DNA of 34,838 bases from Alphaproteobacteria bacterium (GTDB taxonomy: Bacteria > Pseudomonadota > Alphaproteobacteria > CAAHEQ01 > UBA3637), in assembly GCA_017394405.1 (NCBI GenBank), contig JAFPYW010000011.1, forward strand, positions 1 to 34,838. The letters run 5' to 3'. Of this stretch, positions 21,274 through 29,673 are shown piece after piece; within the stretch, counting starts at the first letter, position 1; each line of letters starts with the position of its first letter. The notes below the pieces were generated by a model. That model was not told where the DNA came from, did not search any database, and worked only from the letters and a program-made list of their open reading frames with translations. A program made the position numbers and the translations under genes.

Positions 21274-24200
21274 ATGGCCGGTGAATTAACAAAAAACACC
21301 CAGAAAAGGCCTGCTTTGTGTATCGCACAAAGTGGTCGTACTATGGTTGAAATGATTGCCGTTTTAGTCATCATTGCCATTTTGGGTATCGGGGCTTTAG
21401 CGCTGTACAGATCCGCCATGAACAGGCAATTAGCCGACACGCTTTATAATGATTTCAAAGTACGATCCGTGTTGAGTTCTGATCGCAAAAATTTCTTTTC
21501 AGGTGGTTCTGGCGCACAAGAAGCCGACAGCCAATCACGAATGACAAAATCCACATACGGGAATCAAATGATCATTCTGCAAAACGAGCCAACAGAAGGG
21601 TACTTTACCATCTCGGCTTATGATGTTGAACCAGCCATTTGTGAGCGTTTATTGCAACAAGAATGGCCCGTCAACGAGGCAGGCAAGCCGATTAAATGCC
21701 AAATTTATTTGGACAACAAACCCTTTGGAATATCCATTCACAAATGTCCGAATACGCCCGTAAAATTTTCTGTAGCCTATCGTTCCGCACATGCCGGTAC
21801 AACTCAAGCTTTGACACATTGCCAAAATAATGATGATTGTTGTGAAGATCCAGCCAATTGTTCATACGAGTGCAACAAAGATCCGGCCCAAGAATACGGT
21901 TCCTGCCGTAAACAAACAATCACGTGTAATCCCGGCGAATTTTTAGACGGCGGGATTTGTAGATCTTGCGGAACCATCTCCGGTACCACAGGAACACAAA
22001 TGTCCGCCCAACAATGTTACCAATGTGGCTATACCTATATCGCCACAGAACGTCGGTGCTACGGCCCATGTGATTCGAACAATCAGTTTAGGGCAAACAC
22101 TGGAAAATGCGTCCCTTGCAATTCTGTGGACAAGGTGACAGCGCCAGATGCGGAATGTGCAAATTGCCCCAATCGTTATACATTAAACGGCATTTGTTAC
22201 CCGGCCTGTCAAGGCGGATATTTCCGCAGCCTTGAGGGCAAATGTATAGCATGTTCTAACAAAGATGTTGTTGCTGCTGATCAAACACAATGCCAGCGGT
22301 GTGACGCCCAGCGCGTTTGGAATTCTGCCGATTCCGGTTGTTCATTGGATTGTGCTAGCGGATTTATCAACGCAACAGGAACATGTATTGATTGCGATGA
22401 TGAAACAAGCACTGGCGCGGATATCCTTGTTACTAATGAATCAGACGCCACTTGCAATCCTAACGAACGTTTCTTGACAGACGACAAGCACTATGTCCAT
22501 TGTAATGCATCCGGGTCATTCAAAACTACTGATATGGACGCTTGTTTAGCCTGTGCCAATCGTTTTATAGATGATGGAAATAATTGTATTACATGCGATT
22601 TTGCTAACAGTGCCACCATTTCTTCGCCAGAAATTTGTGACAGATGTGATGGTCGTTATTGGTCCGATAACGCCTGTTATCCAAAATGTAATGATGGCGA
22701 ATTCCACGATAAAAATGGTAATTGCGTCCAATGTGATGCGACAACGGACGTTGAGGCAGACGAAGATGAATGCGACCGTTGCGACGGCGACAGAACGTGG
22801 GATACTGGCATCTGCAAAACACCACATTGCGATGGATTTAAAAACAGCAATGGTCAATGTATCCCGTGCAGTTATGTCGGTGAAGATGATTCAACTCGGG
22901 TAGATAATGCCGACGCCTGTCATGCTTGCGACAATCGTTTCATTGATAGTAATAACAAATGTACCTCTTGCGATTCTATCAACAATATCGGATCAGAACA
23001 ACAACCTTGCCGCAGATGTAATGGACGTTATTTTAATACCGATACCTGTTATCCAAAATGTGATTTGGATGAATTCCACAACACGGACGGAACTTGCGTG
23101 CCGTGTGATTCTGACTCAGACATTGCTGCAGACGAAGACGAATGTAATAGTTGTGGGAACGACAGAACATGGAACAATGGTGTTTGTTCCCGCAAATGTA
23201 ATGGATTCAGAAACATCAATGGGAACTGTATCTCGTGCAATGACACCAGAACAGATGATAGCATTAAAGTGGCTGATGCAACAGCTTGTAATGTTTGTGA
23301 CAACAGATTCTTTGCGACCACAGACAACAACACTGTTGAGGCAAACAGAAAAACAAACATGTGCTATCTGTGTTCACAACCAAGTGGTGGAACTCAAAGC
23401 AACAAGATAGACCCCATTACAGACAGCGATCAATGCAACAGATGTGTCACGTATGCCACCAGTTTATATAATGGTGGGACCGGTGCGCTTGCAACACAAC
23501 AAAACCTTCGTGCATGGAGTAATAAGCAAGAATGCCGTAGCCCCTGTGCAACCGGAGCAACAATAGAGCAATCAGTGCATGCAGATACAAAACAACTGTG
23601 TCAAACATTTGACAAGACAATATCAACGAGTCGCCCTAAATGGACCAAAGTTTCAGTATTAGAATGTGCCATAGTCGGTGGAGATTATACAACTGCAAGC
23701 AATGGAACCTGTTACAAGTGGGATTGTGAAAGCGATGAATTCCGCGATACAGAACATTCGGATCAAAGAATCTGTATAAAATGTACATCCCCAGATGCCA
23801 TTTCCACCATAGAAAGCGCCTGTTTATCCTGTAATAAAAACGGGGAAACGTTGCGCGTCTTTGAATCAACCGAGGCCAATTCTGCCATAAAGAAATGTTT
23901 CTTGGCTCAATGTCCAGAAGGCACCATACGAACAGATACTGGATGTCAGGACGAAGCGCCCTGCAATTCTGGCCAATTCAAAGATTCCGATGGTCAATGC
24001 ATCAGCTGCACAAACACAGACTCCATCCAAACAACAGAAATTGCCTGCAAAGCATGTTCAAATCGTTTTTATGCAAATGGTATTTGTTATCCGTGTTCTT
24101 ATCCGTCAGATGTTACAACAACAGCGGATCAATGCACTCGTTGTATTACCTATGCAACCGGATTGGGTGTCGGTCTTTCCGCTCAACAGAATTTGCGTGC

Positions 24201-24438
24201 CTATTGGTCAAGTAATGGACAATGTCGAAAGCCCTGTGCCACAACAAGCGATACAGAGGTTCAACCCTATGCACACGCAGGATGGACTGGTAGCGGTTAT
24301 CAAAACAACTGCCGACCATTTAATGAATCTCCTGATCCAAGTCTCACGACTTCAAAATTTGAGTGTGATATTGTCAAACTAATACTTCCTCAGGCCCAAA
24401 TGAGTGGCAAAAAATGTTATGTGTATACAACACCATAA
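21274..24438 (+). CDS. giant pilin-headed cysteine-rich repeat protein (1054 aa)
   Basis: Same architecture as the 869-residue protein at 14001. A leader ends at G21, then RTMVEM with glutamate at +5, a hydrophobic helix to about 45, and a pilin-like domain to about 175. The motif ICERLL (122-127) plus C-x4-KF (158-164) parallels ICNELL and C-x5-KF in the other protein. From about 183 to the end it is built of cysteine repeats of the kind CDNRF...NKCTSCD. These include a 124-residue super-repeat (residues 455-578 and onward) and a C-terminal module present twice (721 onward and 954 onward) with TYAT, QQNLRA and C-R-x-PCAT. No membrane anchor exists other than the pilin helix. GGAGAG precedes ATG 21274. 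Probably exported, disulfide-rich and surface-displayed; function unknown. Confidence 0.88.
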   Translation: MAGELTKNTQKRPALCIAQSGRTMVEMIAVLVIIAILGIGALALYRSAMNRQLADTLYNDFKVRSVLSSDRKNFFSGGSGAQEADSQSRMTKSTYGNQMIILQNEPTEGYFTISAYDVEPAICERLLQQEWPVNEAGKPIKCQIYLDNKPFGISIHKCPNTPVKFSVAYRSAHAGTTQALTHCQNNDDCCEDPANCSYECNKDPAQEYGSCRKQTITCNPGEFLDGGICRSCGTISGTTGTQMSAQQCYQCGYTYIATERRCYGPCDSNNQFRANTGKCVPCNSVDKVTAPDAECANCPNRYTLNGICYPACQGGYFRSLEGKCIACSNKDVVAADQTQCQRCDAQRVWNSADSGCSLDCASGFINATGTCIDCDDETSTGADILVTNESDATCNPNERFLTDDKHYVHCNASGSFKTTDMDACLACANRFIDDGNNCITCDFANSATISSPEICDRCDGRYWSDNACYPKCNDGEFHDKNGNCVQCDATTDVEADEDECDRCDGDRTWDTGICKTPHCDGFKNSNGQCIPCSYVGEDDSTRVDNADACHACDNRFIDSNNKCTSCDSINNIGSEQQPCRRCNGRYFNTDTCYPKCDLDEFHNTDGTCVPCDSDSDIAADEDECNSCGNDRTWNNGVCSRKCNGFRNINGNCISCNDTRTDDSIKVADATACNVCDNRFFATTDNNTVEANRKTNMCYLCSQPSGGTQSNKIDPITDSDQCNRCVTYATSLYNGGTGALATQQNLRAWSNKQECRSPCATGATIEQSVHADTKQLCQTFDKTISTSRPKWTKVSVLECAIVGGDYTTASNGTCYKWDCESDEFRDTEHSDQRICIKCTSPDAISTIESACLSCNKNGETLRVFESTEANSAIKKCFLAQCPEGTIRTDTGCQDEAPCNSGQFKDSDGQCISCTNTDSIQTTEIACKACSNRFYANGICYPCSYPSDVTTTADQCTRCITYATGLGVGLSAQQNLRAYWSSNGQCRKPCATTSDTEVQPYAHAGWTGSGYQNNCRPFNESPDPSLTTSKFECDIVKLILPQAQMSGKKCYVYTTP
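22636..23007 (+). repeat. 124-codon super-repeat, copy 1
   Basis: A 372-base in-frame unit encoding a series CDRCDGRYWS, YPKCNDGEFH, EADEDECDRC, DRTWDTGICK and CDGFKNSNGQC, then DACHACDNRF. Every landmark recurs in copy 2 in the same order; the GRYW and GRYF codons lie exactly 372 bases apart. Confidence 0.85.
23008..23330 (+). repeat. 124-codon super-repeat, copy 2 (diverges at its end)
   Basis: Encodes CRRCNGRYFN, YPKCDLDEFH, AADEDECNSC, DRTWNNGVCS and CNGFRNINGNC, then TACNVCDNRF, after which it diverges. Directly abuts copy 1. The 3' boundary is approximate. Confidence 0.8.
23434..23730 (+). repeat. C-terminal-type module, internal copy
   Basis: Encodes CNRCVTYATSL, TQQNLRAW, ECRSPCAT, LECAIV and GTCYKW. 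It parallels the module that ends the protein at 24133-24435. End is approximate. Confidence 0.75.
24133..24435 (+). repeat. C-terminal-type module, terminal copy
   Basis: Encodes CTRCITYATGL, AQQNLRAYW, QCRKPCAT, FECDIV and KKCYVY and then stops. Second copy of the module at 23434; the conserved order of landmarks marks it as a folding unit and not as random cysteine repeats. Confidence 0.75.
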
Positions 24439-24448
24439 AAAAAACCTC

Positions 24449-24477
24449 TTGACAAGGTAAATTGTTTTTGATATAAT
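24449..24477 (+). promoter_or_regulatory. consensus promoter of the rimP-nusA-infB operon
   Basis: TTGACA (24449-24454), 17 bases, TATAAT (24472-24477): perfect hexamers. It lies 10 bases after the pilin-like gene, with an 80-base leader before rimP. Confidence 0.88.
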
Positions 24478-24512
24478 GGGCTCATTCTTCCCAATTAGTT
24501 ATAAAAAAATGG

Positions 24513-24534
24513 GTGGGACTCGAAAGGGTCCCAC
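24513..24534 (+). promoter_or_regulatory. leader stem-loop with GNRA tetraloop before rimP
   Basis: GTGGGACTC, GAAA, GGGTCCCAC form a 9-bp stem (one T-G pair) with a GAAA tetraloop. No T-run follows, so it is not an intrinsic terminator. Its place in the leader of the rimP-nusA-infB operon suggests a regulatory or stabilising role. Confidence 0.65.
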
Positions 24535-24557
24535 TTAAAAATTATAAAGGAGAACAA

Positions 24558-25043
24558 ATGGAATTGACTGAAACGATTACAAAGGCCGTAGAACCCGCCC
24601 TCACCTCAATGGGGTATGAGTTGGTGCGTGTCGCCATTATTGGCGCAGACATCAAAACGGTTCAAATTATGGCCGAGCGTCAGGATCGCAAGGATATGAC
24701 GGTGGATGATTGCGAAAAAATCAGCCAAACCGCCAGCGCTTTATTGGACGTTGCCGACCCGTTCAACGGACGTTGGGTGCTGGAAGTTTCTTCTCCCGGC
24801 ATAGATCGTCCGCTTGTAAAACCCGCCGACTATGACCGCTTTAAGGGTGAAGAAGCCAAAGTAGAATTGTTGAACGACATTGATGGACGCAAACGCTTCA
24901 AGGGTATTCTGAAGGGTATTCACGGTACAACAATTACAATGGATTTTGAAGGACAGGATATTACTTTTGATTTTGCCGATATCGCAAAAGCAAAATTGAC
25001 TTTTAAGGATGAAACTTTAGATAACAAGAAAGGAAAAAAATAA
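24558..25043 (+). CDS. rimP: ribosome maturation factor RimP
   Basis: Needed for maturation of the 30S ribosomal subunit. The 161-residue protein has the RimP core: LTSMGYELVRV near the N-terminus, then MTVDDCEKISQTASALLDV and the hallmark WVLEVSSPGIDRPL, followed by a C-terminal SH3-like domain and a Lys-rich end. I start it at ATG 24558, which has AAAGGAG 5 bases upstream; a longer frame from 24513 would translate the leader hairpin. nusA starts 1 base after its stop, the standard rimP-nusA arrangement. Confidence 0.95.
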   Translation: MELTETITKAVEPALTSMGYELVRVAIIGADIKTVQIMAERQDRKDMTVDDCEKISQTASALLDVADPFNGRWVLEVSSPGIDRPLVKPADYDRFKGEEAKVELLNDIDGRKRFKGILKGIHGTTITMDFEGQDITFDFADIAKAKLTFKDETLDNKKGKK

Positions 25044-25044
25044 A

Positions 25045-26562
25045 ATGCAAAACGCAACTTTACCAAGACCAGAACTAATTCAAATGGCCGATTTATTGGC
25101 CCATGAAAAAGGCATTGAAAAGGAAGCCGTCTTACATGCTATGGAAGAAGGTATTTCAAAAGCCGGCCGCAGCAAATACGGCTCCGAATATGATATTCGC
25201 ACCACAATTGATCCCAACAACGGATCCATTAGTATGGCACGTTATATCACCGTTGTGGAAGAAGTGATGGATGAATTCCGTGAAATCAGTTTGGCTGAAG
25301 CCCGCAAAAATAATAAGTTTGCAAAAGTCGGTGACGAAATTGTGGATGAATTACCGCCAATGGACTTTGGTCGTATTGCCGCTCAAACCGCAAAGCAAGT
25401 GATTACTCAGAAAGTGCGTGAAGCAGAACGTAGCCAACAATTTGAAGAAATGAAAGACAAGAAGGGTGAAATCGTTCATGGTGTTGTGAAACGCGTGGAA
25501 GCCGGCAATGTGATCGTTGAATTGGGTCGTGCCGAAGCTTTATTGCGTCGCGATGAAATGATTCCCCGTGAAATGTATCGTCCGGGCGATCGCATTCGTG
25601 CATTGGTGTTGGATGTCCGCAACGAAGTGCGTGGTCCGCAAATTTTCTTGACCCGTTCTCATCCAGATTTCTTGGCCGCTTTATTCAAAGCCGAAGTGCC
25701 TGAAATTTATGATGGCTTGATTGATGTCAAAGCCGTTGCACGTGACCCTGGATCCCGGGCAAAAATCGCCGTCCATTCCAACGATTCTACATTGGATGCC
25801 CGCGGCGCCTGTATCGGTATGCGCGGTATTCGTGTGCAAGCCGTTGTGAACGAATTACAAGGTGAAAAAATCGACGTGGTGACATGGTCTGCCGACCCAG
25901 CCACATTTATCATTAACGCTTTGGCTCCAAACGAAGTGTTGAAGATCGTGATTGATGAGGAAGCCAAAAACGTGGAAGTCGTGTTGCCAGAAGAACAACT
26001 TTCTTTGGCCATTGGTCGCCGCGGGCAAAACATCCGTTTGGTCAGTCAATTAACCGGTTGGCATATTGATATGATGACAGAGGCACAAGAATCTGAACAT
26101 CGTCAAGCCGAAACAAAAGGCCGCGTGGATTTGTTCATGTCCGCTTTGGATGTGGATGACATGATGGCGCATTTGTTGGTGCAAGAAGGCTTTGCCAAAG
26201 TGGAAGATATTGCCTACATTGGCTTGGACGAATTGGCCAGCATTGAGGGCTTTGACGCCGACTTGGCCGCCGAATTACAAAATCGTGCCAAGGCCTATTT
26301 GGTTGCTAAAGAAGCCCAATTGAACCAAAAAATGAAAGAATTAAAATTGGCTGACGACCTGACAAAATTTGAAGGTCTAACACCAGAAATGTTGGTAAAA
26401 TTAGGCGAAGCAGGTGTGAAGACTTTGGATGATTTGGCCGATTTGGCGGGTGATGAATTGCGCGAAATCGTGGGCGCTGATTTGTCCGAAGAAAACGCAA
26501 ACGCTTTAATTATGAAAGCACGGGAGCATTGGTTTAGTGAAGACGCACAATCACAAAAATAA
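25045..26562 (+). CDS. nusA: transcription termination/antitermination factor NusA
   Basis: Binds RNA polymerase and RNA, controlling pausing, termination and antitermination. The 505-residue protein has the N-terminal RNA polymerase-binding domain and an S1 domain (GEIVHGVVKRVEAGNVIVEL). KH domains follow, with DPGSRAKIAVHS, CIGMRGIRVQAVVNEL and IGRRGQNIRLVSQL. Two C-terminal acidic repeats are built around LLVQEGFAKVEDIAYI and LGEAGVKTLDDLADLAGDEL, as in Proteobacteria. It has the weaker site AAGGAAAAAA before ATG 25045 and is probably coupled to rimP (1-base gap). Confidence 0.97.
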   Translation: MQNATLPRPELIQMADLLAHEKGIEKEAVLHAMEEGISKAGRSKYGSEYDIRTTIDPNNGSISMARYITVVEEVMDEFREISLAEARKNNKFAKVGDEIVDELPPMDFGRIAAQTAKQVITQKVREAERSQQFEEMKDKKGEIVHGVVKRVEAGNVIVELGRAEALLRRDEMIPREMYRPGDRIRALVLDVRNEVRGPQIFLTRSHPDFLAALFKAEVPEIYDGLIDVKAVARDPGSRAKIAVHSNDSTLDARGACIGMRGIRVQAVVNELQGEKIDVVTWSADPATFIINALAPNEVLKIVIDEEAKNVEVVLPEEQLSLAIGRRGQNIRLVSQLTGWHIDMMTEAQESEHRQAETKGRVDLFMSALDVDDMMAHLLVQEGFAKVEDIAYIGLDELASIEGFDADLAAELQNRAKAYLVAKEAQLNQKMKELKLADDLTKFEGLTPEMLVKLGEAGVKTLDDLADLAGDELREIVGADLSEENANALIMKAREHWFSEDAQSQK

Positions 26563-26584
26563 TAATCCCAAAACGAAGGTTGGC

Positions 26585-26875
26585 ATGAAAACCTGTTTTG
26601 TGTGTAAGACAATTTCTCCGCGTAACCAAATGTTGCGTTTTGTTGGGGGCGCGGGCGAGATTGTTCAATTTGATGCAAAAGAGGTGTTGCCAGGCCGAGG
26701 GATGTGGTTGCACGCTGATGAGTCTTGCTTGGAAAGGGCCATTGAAAAGCGCCTGTTCCAACGAGTGGCAAAAGGTGTTGTGACAATCCCTGGGGATTTA
26801 ATGGATGTGGTAAAAAAAGCGATTCAAAACCATCCCGAAAAACAAAAACTCTTTTTCCAAAGGAGCAATTCATGA
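26585..26875 (+). CDS. YlxR (DUF448) family RNA-binding protein
   Basis: A 96-residue protein of the YlxR family, commonly found between nusA and infB; proposed to bind RNA and in some bacteria to affect RNase P or transcription. It has the family pattern: [17 protein letters not shown] at the N-terminus, then [20 protein letters not shown] and RLFQRVAK. I start it at ATG 26585 with AAGG 5 bases upstream. The frame continues upstream to a GTG at 26537 inside nusA, which would add 16 Asn/Lys-rich residues. Its stop overlaps the infB start in ATGA at 26872-26875. Confidence 0.9.
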   Translation: MKTCFVCKTISPRNQMLRFVGGAGEIVQFDAKEVLPGRGMWLHADESCLERAIEKRLFQRVAKGVVTIPGDLMDVVKKAIQNHPEKQKLFFQRSNS

Positions 26876-29277
26876 GTGAAGAAAAAAAATTGACTTTGTC
26901 TGGTAAGACATTATCTTTGGGTGGCACTTTGCGTCCCAATATGGGTAGCCATAGCGGCGTCCAGGTGGAAGTTCGCAAACAACGCCGCATCATTACACCG
27001 GATCAAAAACCGGCCACGATGACCCAAGATGCTGCTCAAAAATTAAAATTGTTGCAGGAAGCTCAACGTGTCGCCGAACACGCCAAACAATTAGAGGCAG
27101 AGCGTCAGGCACAAGCGGAAAAAGCACGTCAAGAACAAGAACGCCGTGCCGCCGAAGAAGCAAAACGTCAATCCGAAATTGAACAACAAGTTATGGAAGC
27201 AACGACAGCTCCTCAAGAAAAGCAACAACGTTCATTTTCTGATAATAAGAAAAAAGATTTAGATGAAATTTTGGCGACTAAAAAGCAAAAGGAAATGGAA
27301 CAAGCCATGAATCGTGGCAAGGGTTCCTTTGAAGAAAAACGCGCCAACAAAATGAATTTGAATGCTTATAAACAATACTCCGGTGATGATGAAGATTCTG
27401 ATGAAGAAGGCGGCCCACACCACCATCGTCGTTCTTTGGCCTCTATCAAACGGGCCCGTGAAAAACAATATCAGAAGTTTTTGAATGCCCAAAAAGGGCC
27501 AGCCGAAAAAGTCATTCATGATGTGATTATTCCTGAAACCATTACGGTGCAAGAATTGGCCGCTCGTATGGCCGAAAAAGGCGCCGATGTTGTGAAGACA
27601 TTGATGAAGATGGGCATGATGGTCACCATTACGCAAACCATTGATGCGGATACAGCCGAATTGGTTGTGACAGAAATGGGACATCGCGTGAAACAGCGTG
27701 TAGCCGAATCTGATGTGGAAAATGTGTTGAAACATGATGATATTCCTGAATCTGAATTTGAACCACGTCCAACGGTTGTGACCGTGATGGGACACGTGGA
27801 TCACGGCAAAACTTCTTTGTTGGATGCCTTGCGTTCTACAAACGTGGCTGCTAAAGAATCAGGTGGTATTACTCAGCATATTGGTGCTTATCAGGTTGTT
27901 TTGGAAAGCGGTAAAAAAATTACCTTTATTGATACACCAGGGCACGAAGCATTTACCGCTATGCGGGCTCGTGGAGCTCAGGTAACAGATATCGTGATTT
28001 TGGTTGTCGCTGCAAACGACAGCGTGATGCCTCAAACCATTGAAGCCATCAACCACGCAAAAGCGGCCAATGTGCCATTGATTGTGGCTATCAACAAAAT
28101 GGATGTTCCTGGAGCCAACCCCAACAAAGTGCGCACAGATTTATTGCAACATGGCGTTGCAGTTGAATCTATGGGTGGCGATGTGTTGGAAGTGGAAGTT
28201 TCCGCTAAACAAAAGACAAATTTGGACAAGTTAGTGGAAGCTATTTTATTGCAGGCCGAAATGTTGGATTTGAAGGCGCCAAAAAAGTGCCCAGCCGAAG
28301 GTGTTGTGGTGGAAGCCCGTATGGAAAAAGGACGCGGTTCCGTGGCCACAATTTTGGTGAAAAAGGGTACGCTCCATATCGGCGACTTGTTTGTGACTGG
28401 TCAAGAATGGGGTCGTGTGCGTTCTATGTCTAACGCCAAAAATCAAGTGTTGGAAACGGCTGAACCCGCGCAACCAGTTGAAGTGATTGGTTTGAACGGA
28501 ACACCATCCGCCGGTGATGATTTTGTGGTGGTGGATGACGAACAAACCGCTCGTGATATTTCCGCCTATCGTCAAAGAAAAGCCCGCGAATTGTTGAACG
28601 TTAAACGCATGGGTGGTACAGAAGGTTTGTTGGCTCAAATCAAGGCCGGACAGATCAAGGAAGTGCCAGTTTTGATTAAGGCAGATGTGCAAGGTTCTGT
28701 GGAAGCCTTAATCGGTGTTTTAAGCAAAATCAAAAATGATGAAATTAAGGTCAATATTGTGCACAGCGCGGTGGGTGGTATCAATGAAACAGATATCGCG
28801 TTGGCGCGGGCTAGTAATGCACTGGTTATCGGCTTTAACGTGCGTGCTAACCAAGGGGCCAGAAGTGCCGCCAAACGTGATGGCGTCGATATTCGTTACT
28901 ATTCCATCATCTATGATGTCGCAGATGATATCAAGAAAGTTGTGGAAGGTATGCTGACACCTGAAGAACACGAAAAAATCATTGGTTATGCCGAGGTACG
29001 TCAAGTTATCTCCATTTCTAAGGTTGGTAAGATTGCCGGTTGTATGGTGACCGAAGGCGTGATCAAGCGTGGTGCAAAAGTCCGCTTACTCCGCAACGAC
29101 ACCGTGATTTACACGGGCGATTTGGAACAATTGAAACGCATGAAAGACGATGTGCGTGAAGTGAAAGAATCGTTTGAATGTGGTGTGAAATTGGCCAAGT
29201 TTGATGATATCAAGGAAGGTGACATTGTGGAATGCTTTGAAATGGAGCAAACCGCAGTGAAGTTTGTGGCAAACTAA
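26872..29277 (+). CDS. infB: translation initiation factor IF-2
   Basis: The GTPase that brings initiator fMet-tRNA to the 30S subunit and promotes 70S joining. The 801-residue protein has a long charged Ala/Glu/Arg helical N-terminus (about 50-160). An IF2N-like domain around 220-280 ([20 protein letters not shown]) follows. The G domain has G1 GHVDHGKT (307-314), G3 DTPGHEAF (354-361) and G4 NKMD (408-411). The C-terminal domains end with the fMet-tRNA-binding domain ([20 protein letters not shown] onward). AAGGAG lies before ATG 26872, which overlaps the ylxR stop. Confidence 0.97.
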   Translation: MSEEKKLTLSGKTLSLGGTLRPNMGSHSGVQVEVRKQRRIITPDQKPATMTQDAAQKLKLLQEAQRVAEHAKQLEAERQAQAEKARQEQERRAAEEAKRQSEIEQQVMEATTAPQEKQQRSFSDNKKKDLDEILATKKQKEMEQAMNRGKGSFEEKRANKMNLNAYKQYSGDDEDSDEEGGPHHHRRSLASIKRAREKQYQKFLNAQKGPAEKVIHDVIIPETITVQELAARMAEKGADVVKTLMKMGMMVTITQTIDADTAELVVTEMGHRVKQRVAESDVENVLKHDDIPESEFEPRPTVVTVMGHVDHGKTSLLDALRSTNVAAKESGGITQHIGAYQVVLESGKKITFIDTPGHEAFTAMRARGAQVTDIVILVVAANDSVMPQTIEAINHAKAANVPLIVAINKMDVPGANPNKVRTDLLQHGVAVESMGGDVLEVEVSAKQKTNLDKLVEAILLQAEMLDLKAPKKCPAEGVVVEARMEKGRGSVATILVKKGTLHIGDLFVTGQEWGRVRSMSNAKNQVLETAEPAQPVEVIGLNGTPSAGDDFVVVDDEQTARDISAYRQRKARELLNVKRMGGTEGLLAQIKAGQIKEVPVLIKADVQGSVEALIGVLSKIKNDEIKVNIVHSAVGGINETDIALARASNALVIGFNVRANQGARSAAKRDGVDIRYYSIIYDVADDIKKVVEGMLTPEEHEKIIGYAEVRQVISISKVGKIAGCMVTEGVIKRGAKVRLLRNDTVIYTGDLEQLKRMKDDVREVKESFECGVKLAKFDDIKEGDIVECFEMEQTAVKFVAN

Positions 29278-29286
29278 GGAGTGCCT

Positions 29287-29673
29287 ATGAGAAGCAAAAA
29301 AGCACCAGGTGAAAGACAGTTGCGTGTGGCTGAAGAAATTCAGCACGTGTTGGCGATGTTGTTGATTCATAACAACTTTTTCATCACGGGATTAAAGGCG
29401 CCATACATTATGCTGACGGAAGTGGATATTTCCTCAGATCTTTCTTTTGCCCGGATTTTTGTGCGCGCTATTCCACCGGTTGATACAAAAGAACAAGTGG
29501 CGTTGTTGCGCGAACATAAAGGTCTTTTCCGCAAAGAAATCGGACAAAAAATTCGCTTGCGCATTGTGCCGGATTTGGACTTTGTGGCGGATACGCGCAG
29601 AGAAAATGCCGATCGCATTGAAGAGCTTTTGAATTCCCCGAAAGTAAAGGCCGACCTTGAAAGAAAAGAATAA
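29287..29673 (+). CDS. rbfA: 30S ribosome-binding factor RbfA
   Basis: A small KH-like factor for late maturation of the 16S rRNA 5' region and cold adaptation. The 128-residue protein has RQLRVAEEIQHVLAMLL at the N-terminus, MLTEVDISSDLSFARIFV in the core, and the RbfA-typical LRIVPDLDFVADTRRENADR near the end. I start it at ATG 29287 with AGGAG 5 bases upstream; a GTG at 29281 lies within that ribosome site. It overlaps truB by 17 bases. Confidence 0.95.
   Translation: MRSKKAPGERQLRVAEEIQHVLAMLLIHNNFFITGLKAPYIMLTEVDISSDLSFARIFVRAIPPVDTKEQVALLREHKGLFRKEIGQKIRLRIVPDLDFVADTRRENADRIEELLNSPKVKADLERKE

Noticed and set aside
22000-24400. A CRISPR array or mobile element behind the repeats
   Set aside because: The repeats are in-frame protein repeats of unequal length, with no constant direct repeat and no spacers; no transposase, integrase or terminal inverted repeats were seen anywhere in the window.
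14520-24438. Cysteine-rich repeats as eukaryotic (host or protist) contamination
   Set aside because: Both genes start with bacterial prepilin signals, have bacterial promoters and ribosome sites, no introns, and sit between housekeeping bacterial genes.
24513-24534. The rimP leader hairpin as a terminator for the pilin-like gene
   Set aside because: No T-run follows it and it lies downstream of a consensus promoter, so it belongs to the rimP leader.
24513-24557. Upstream extension of rimP starting in the leader
   Set aside because: It would translate a stable hairpin; ATG 24558 has a proper AAAGGAG site and matches normal RimP length.
27259-27804. Minus-strand open frame of 181 codons opposite infB
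   Set aside because: His/Phe-rich translation typical of the reverse of Glu/Lys-rich coding sequence; no ribosome binding site.
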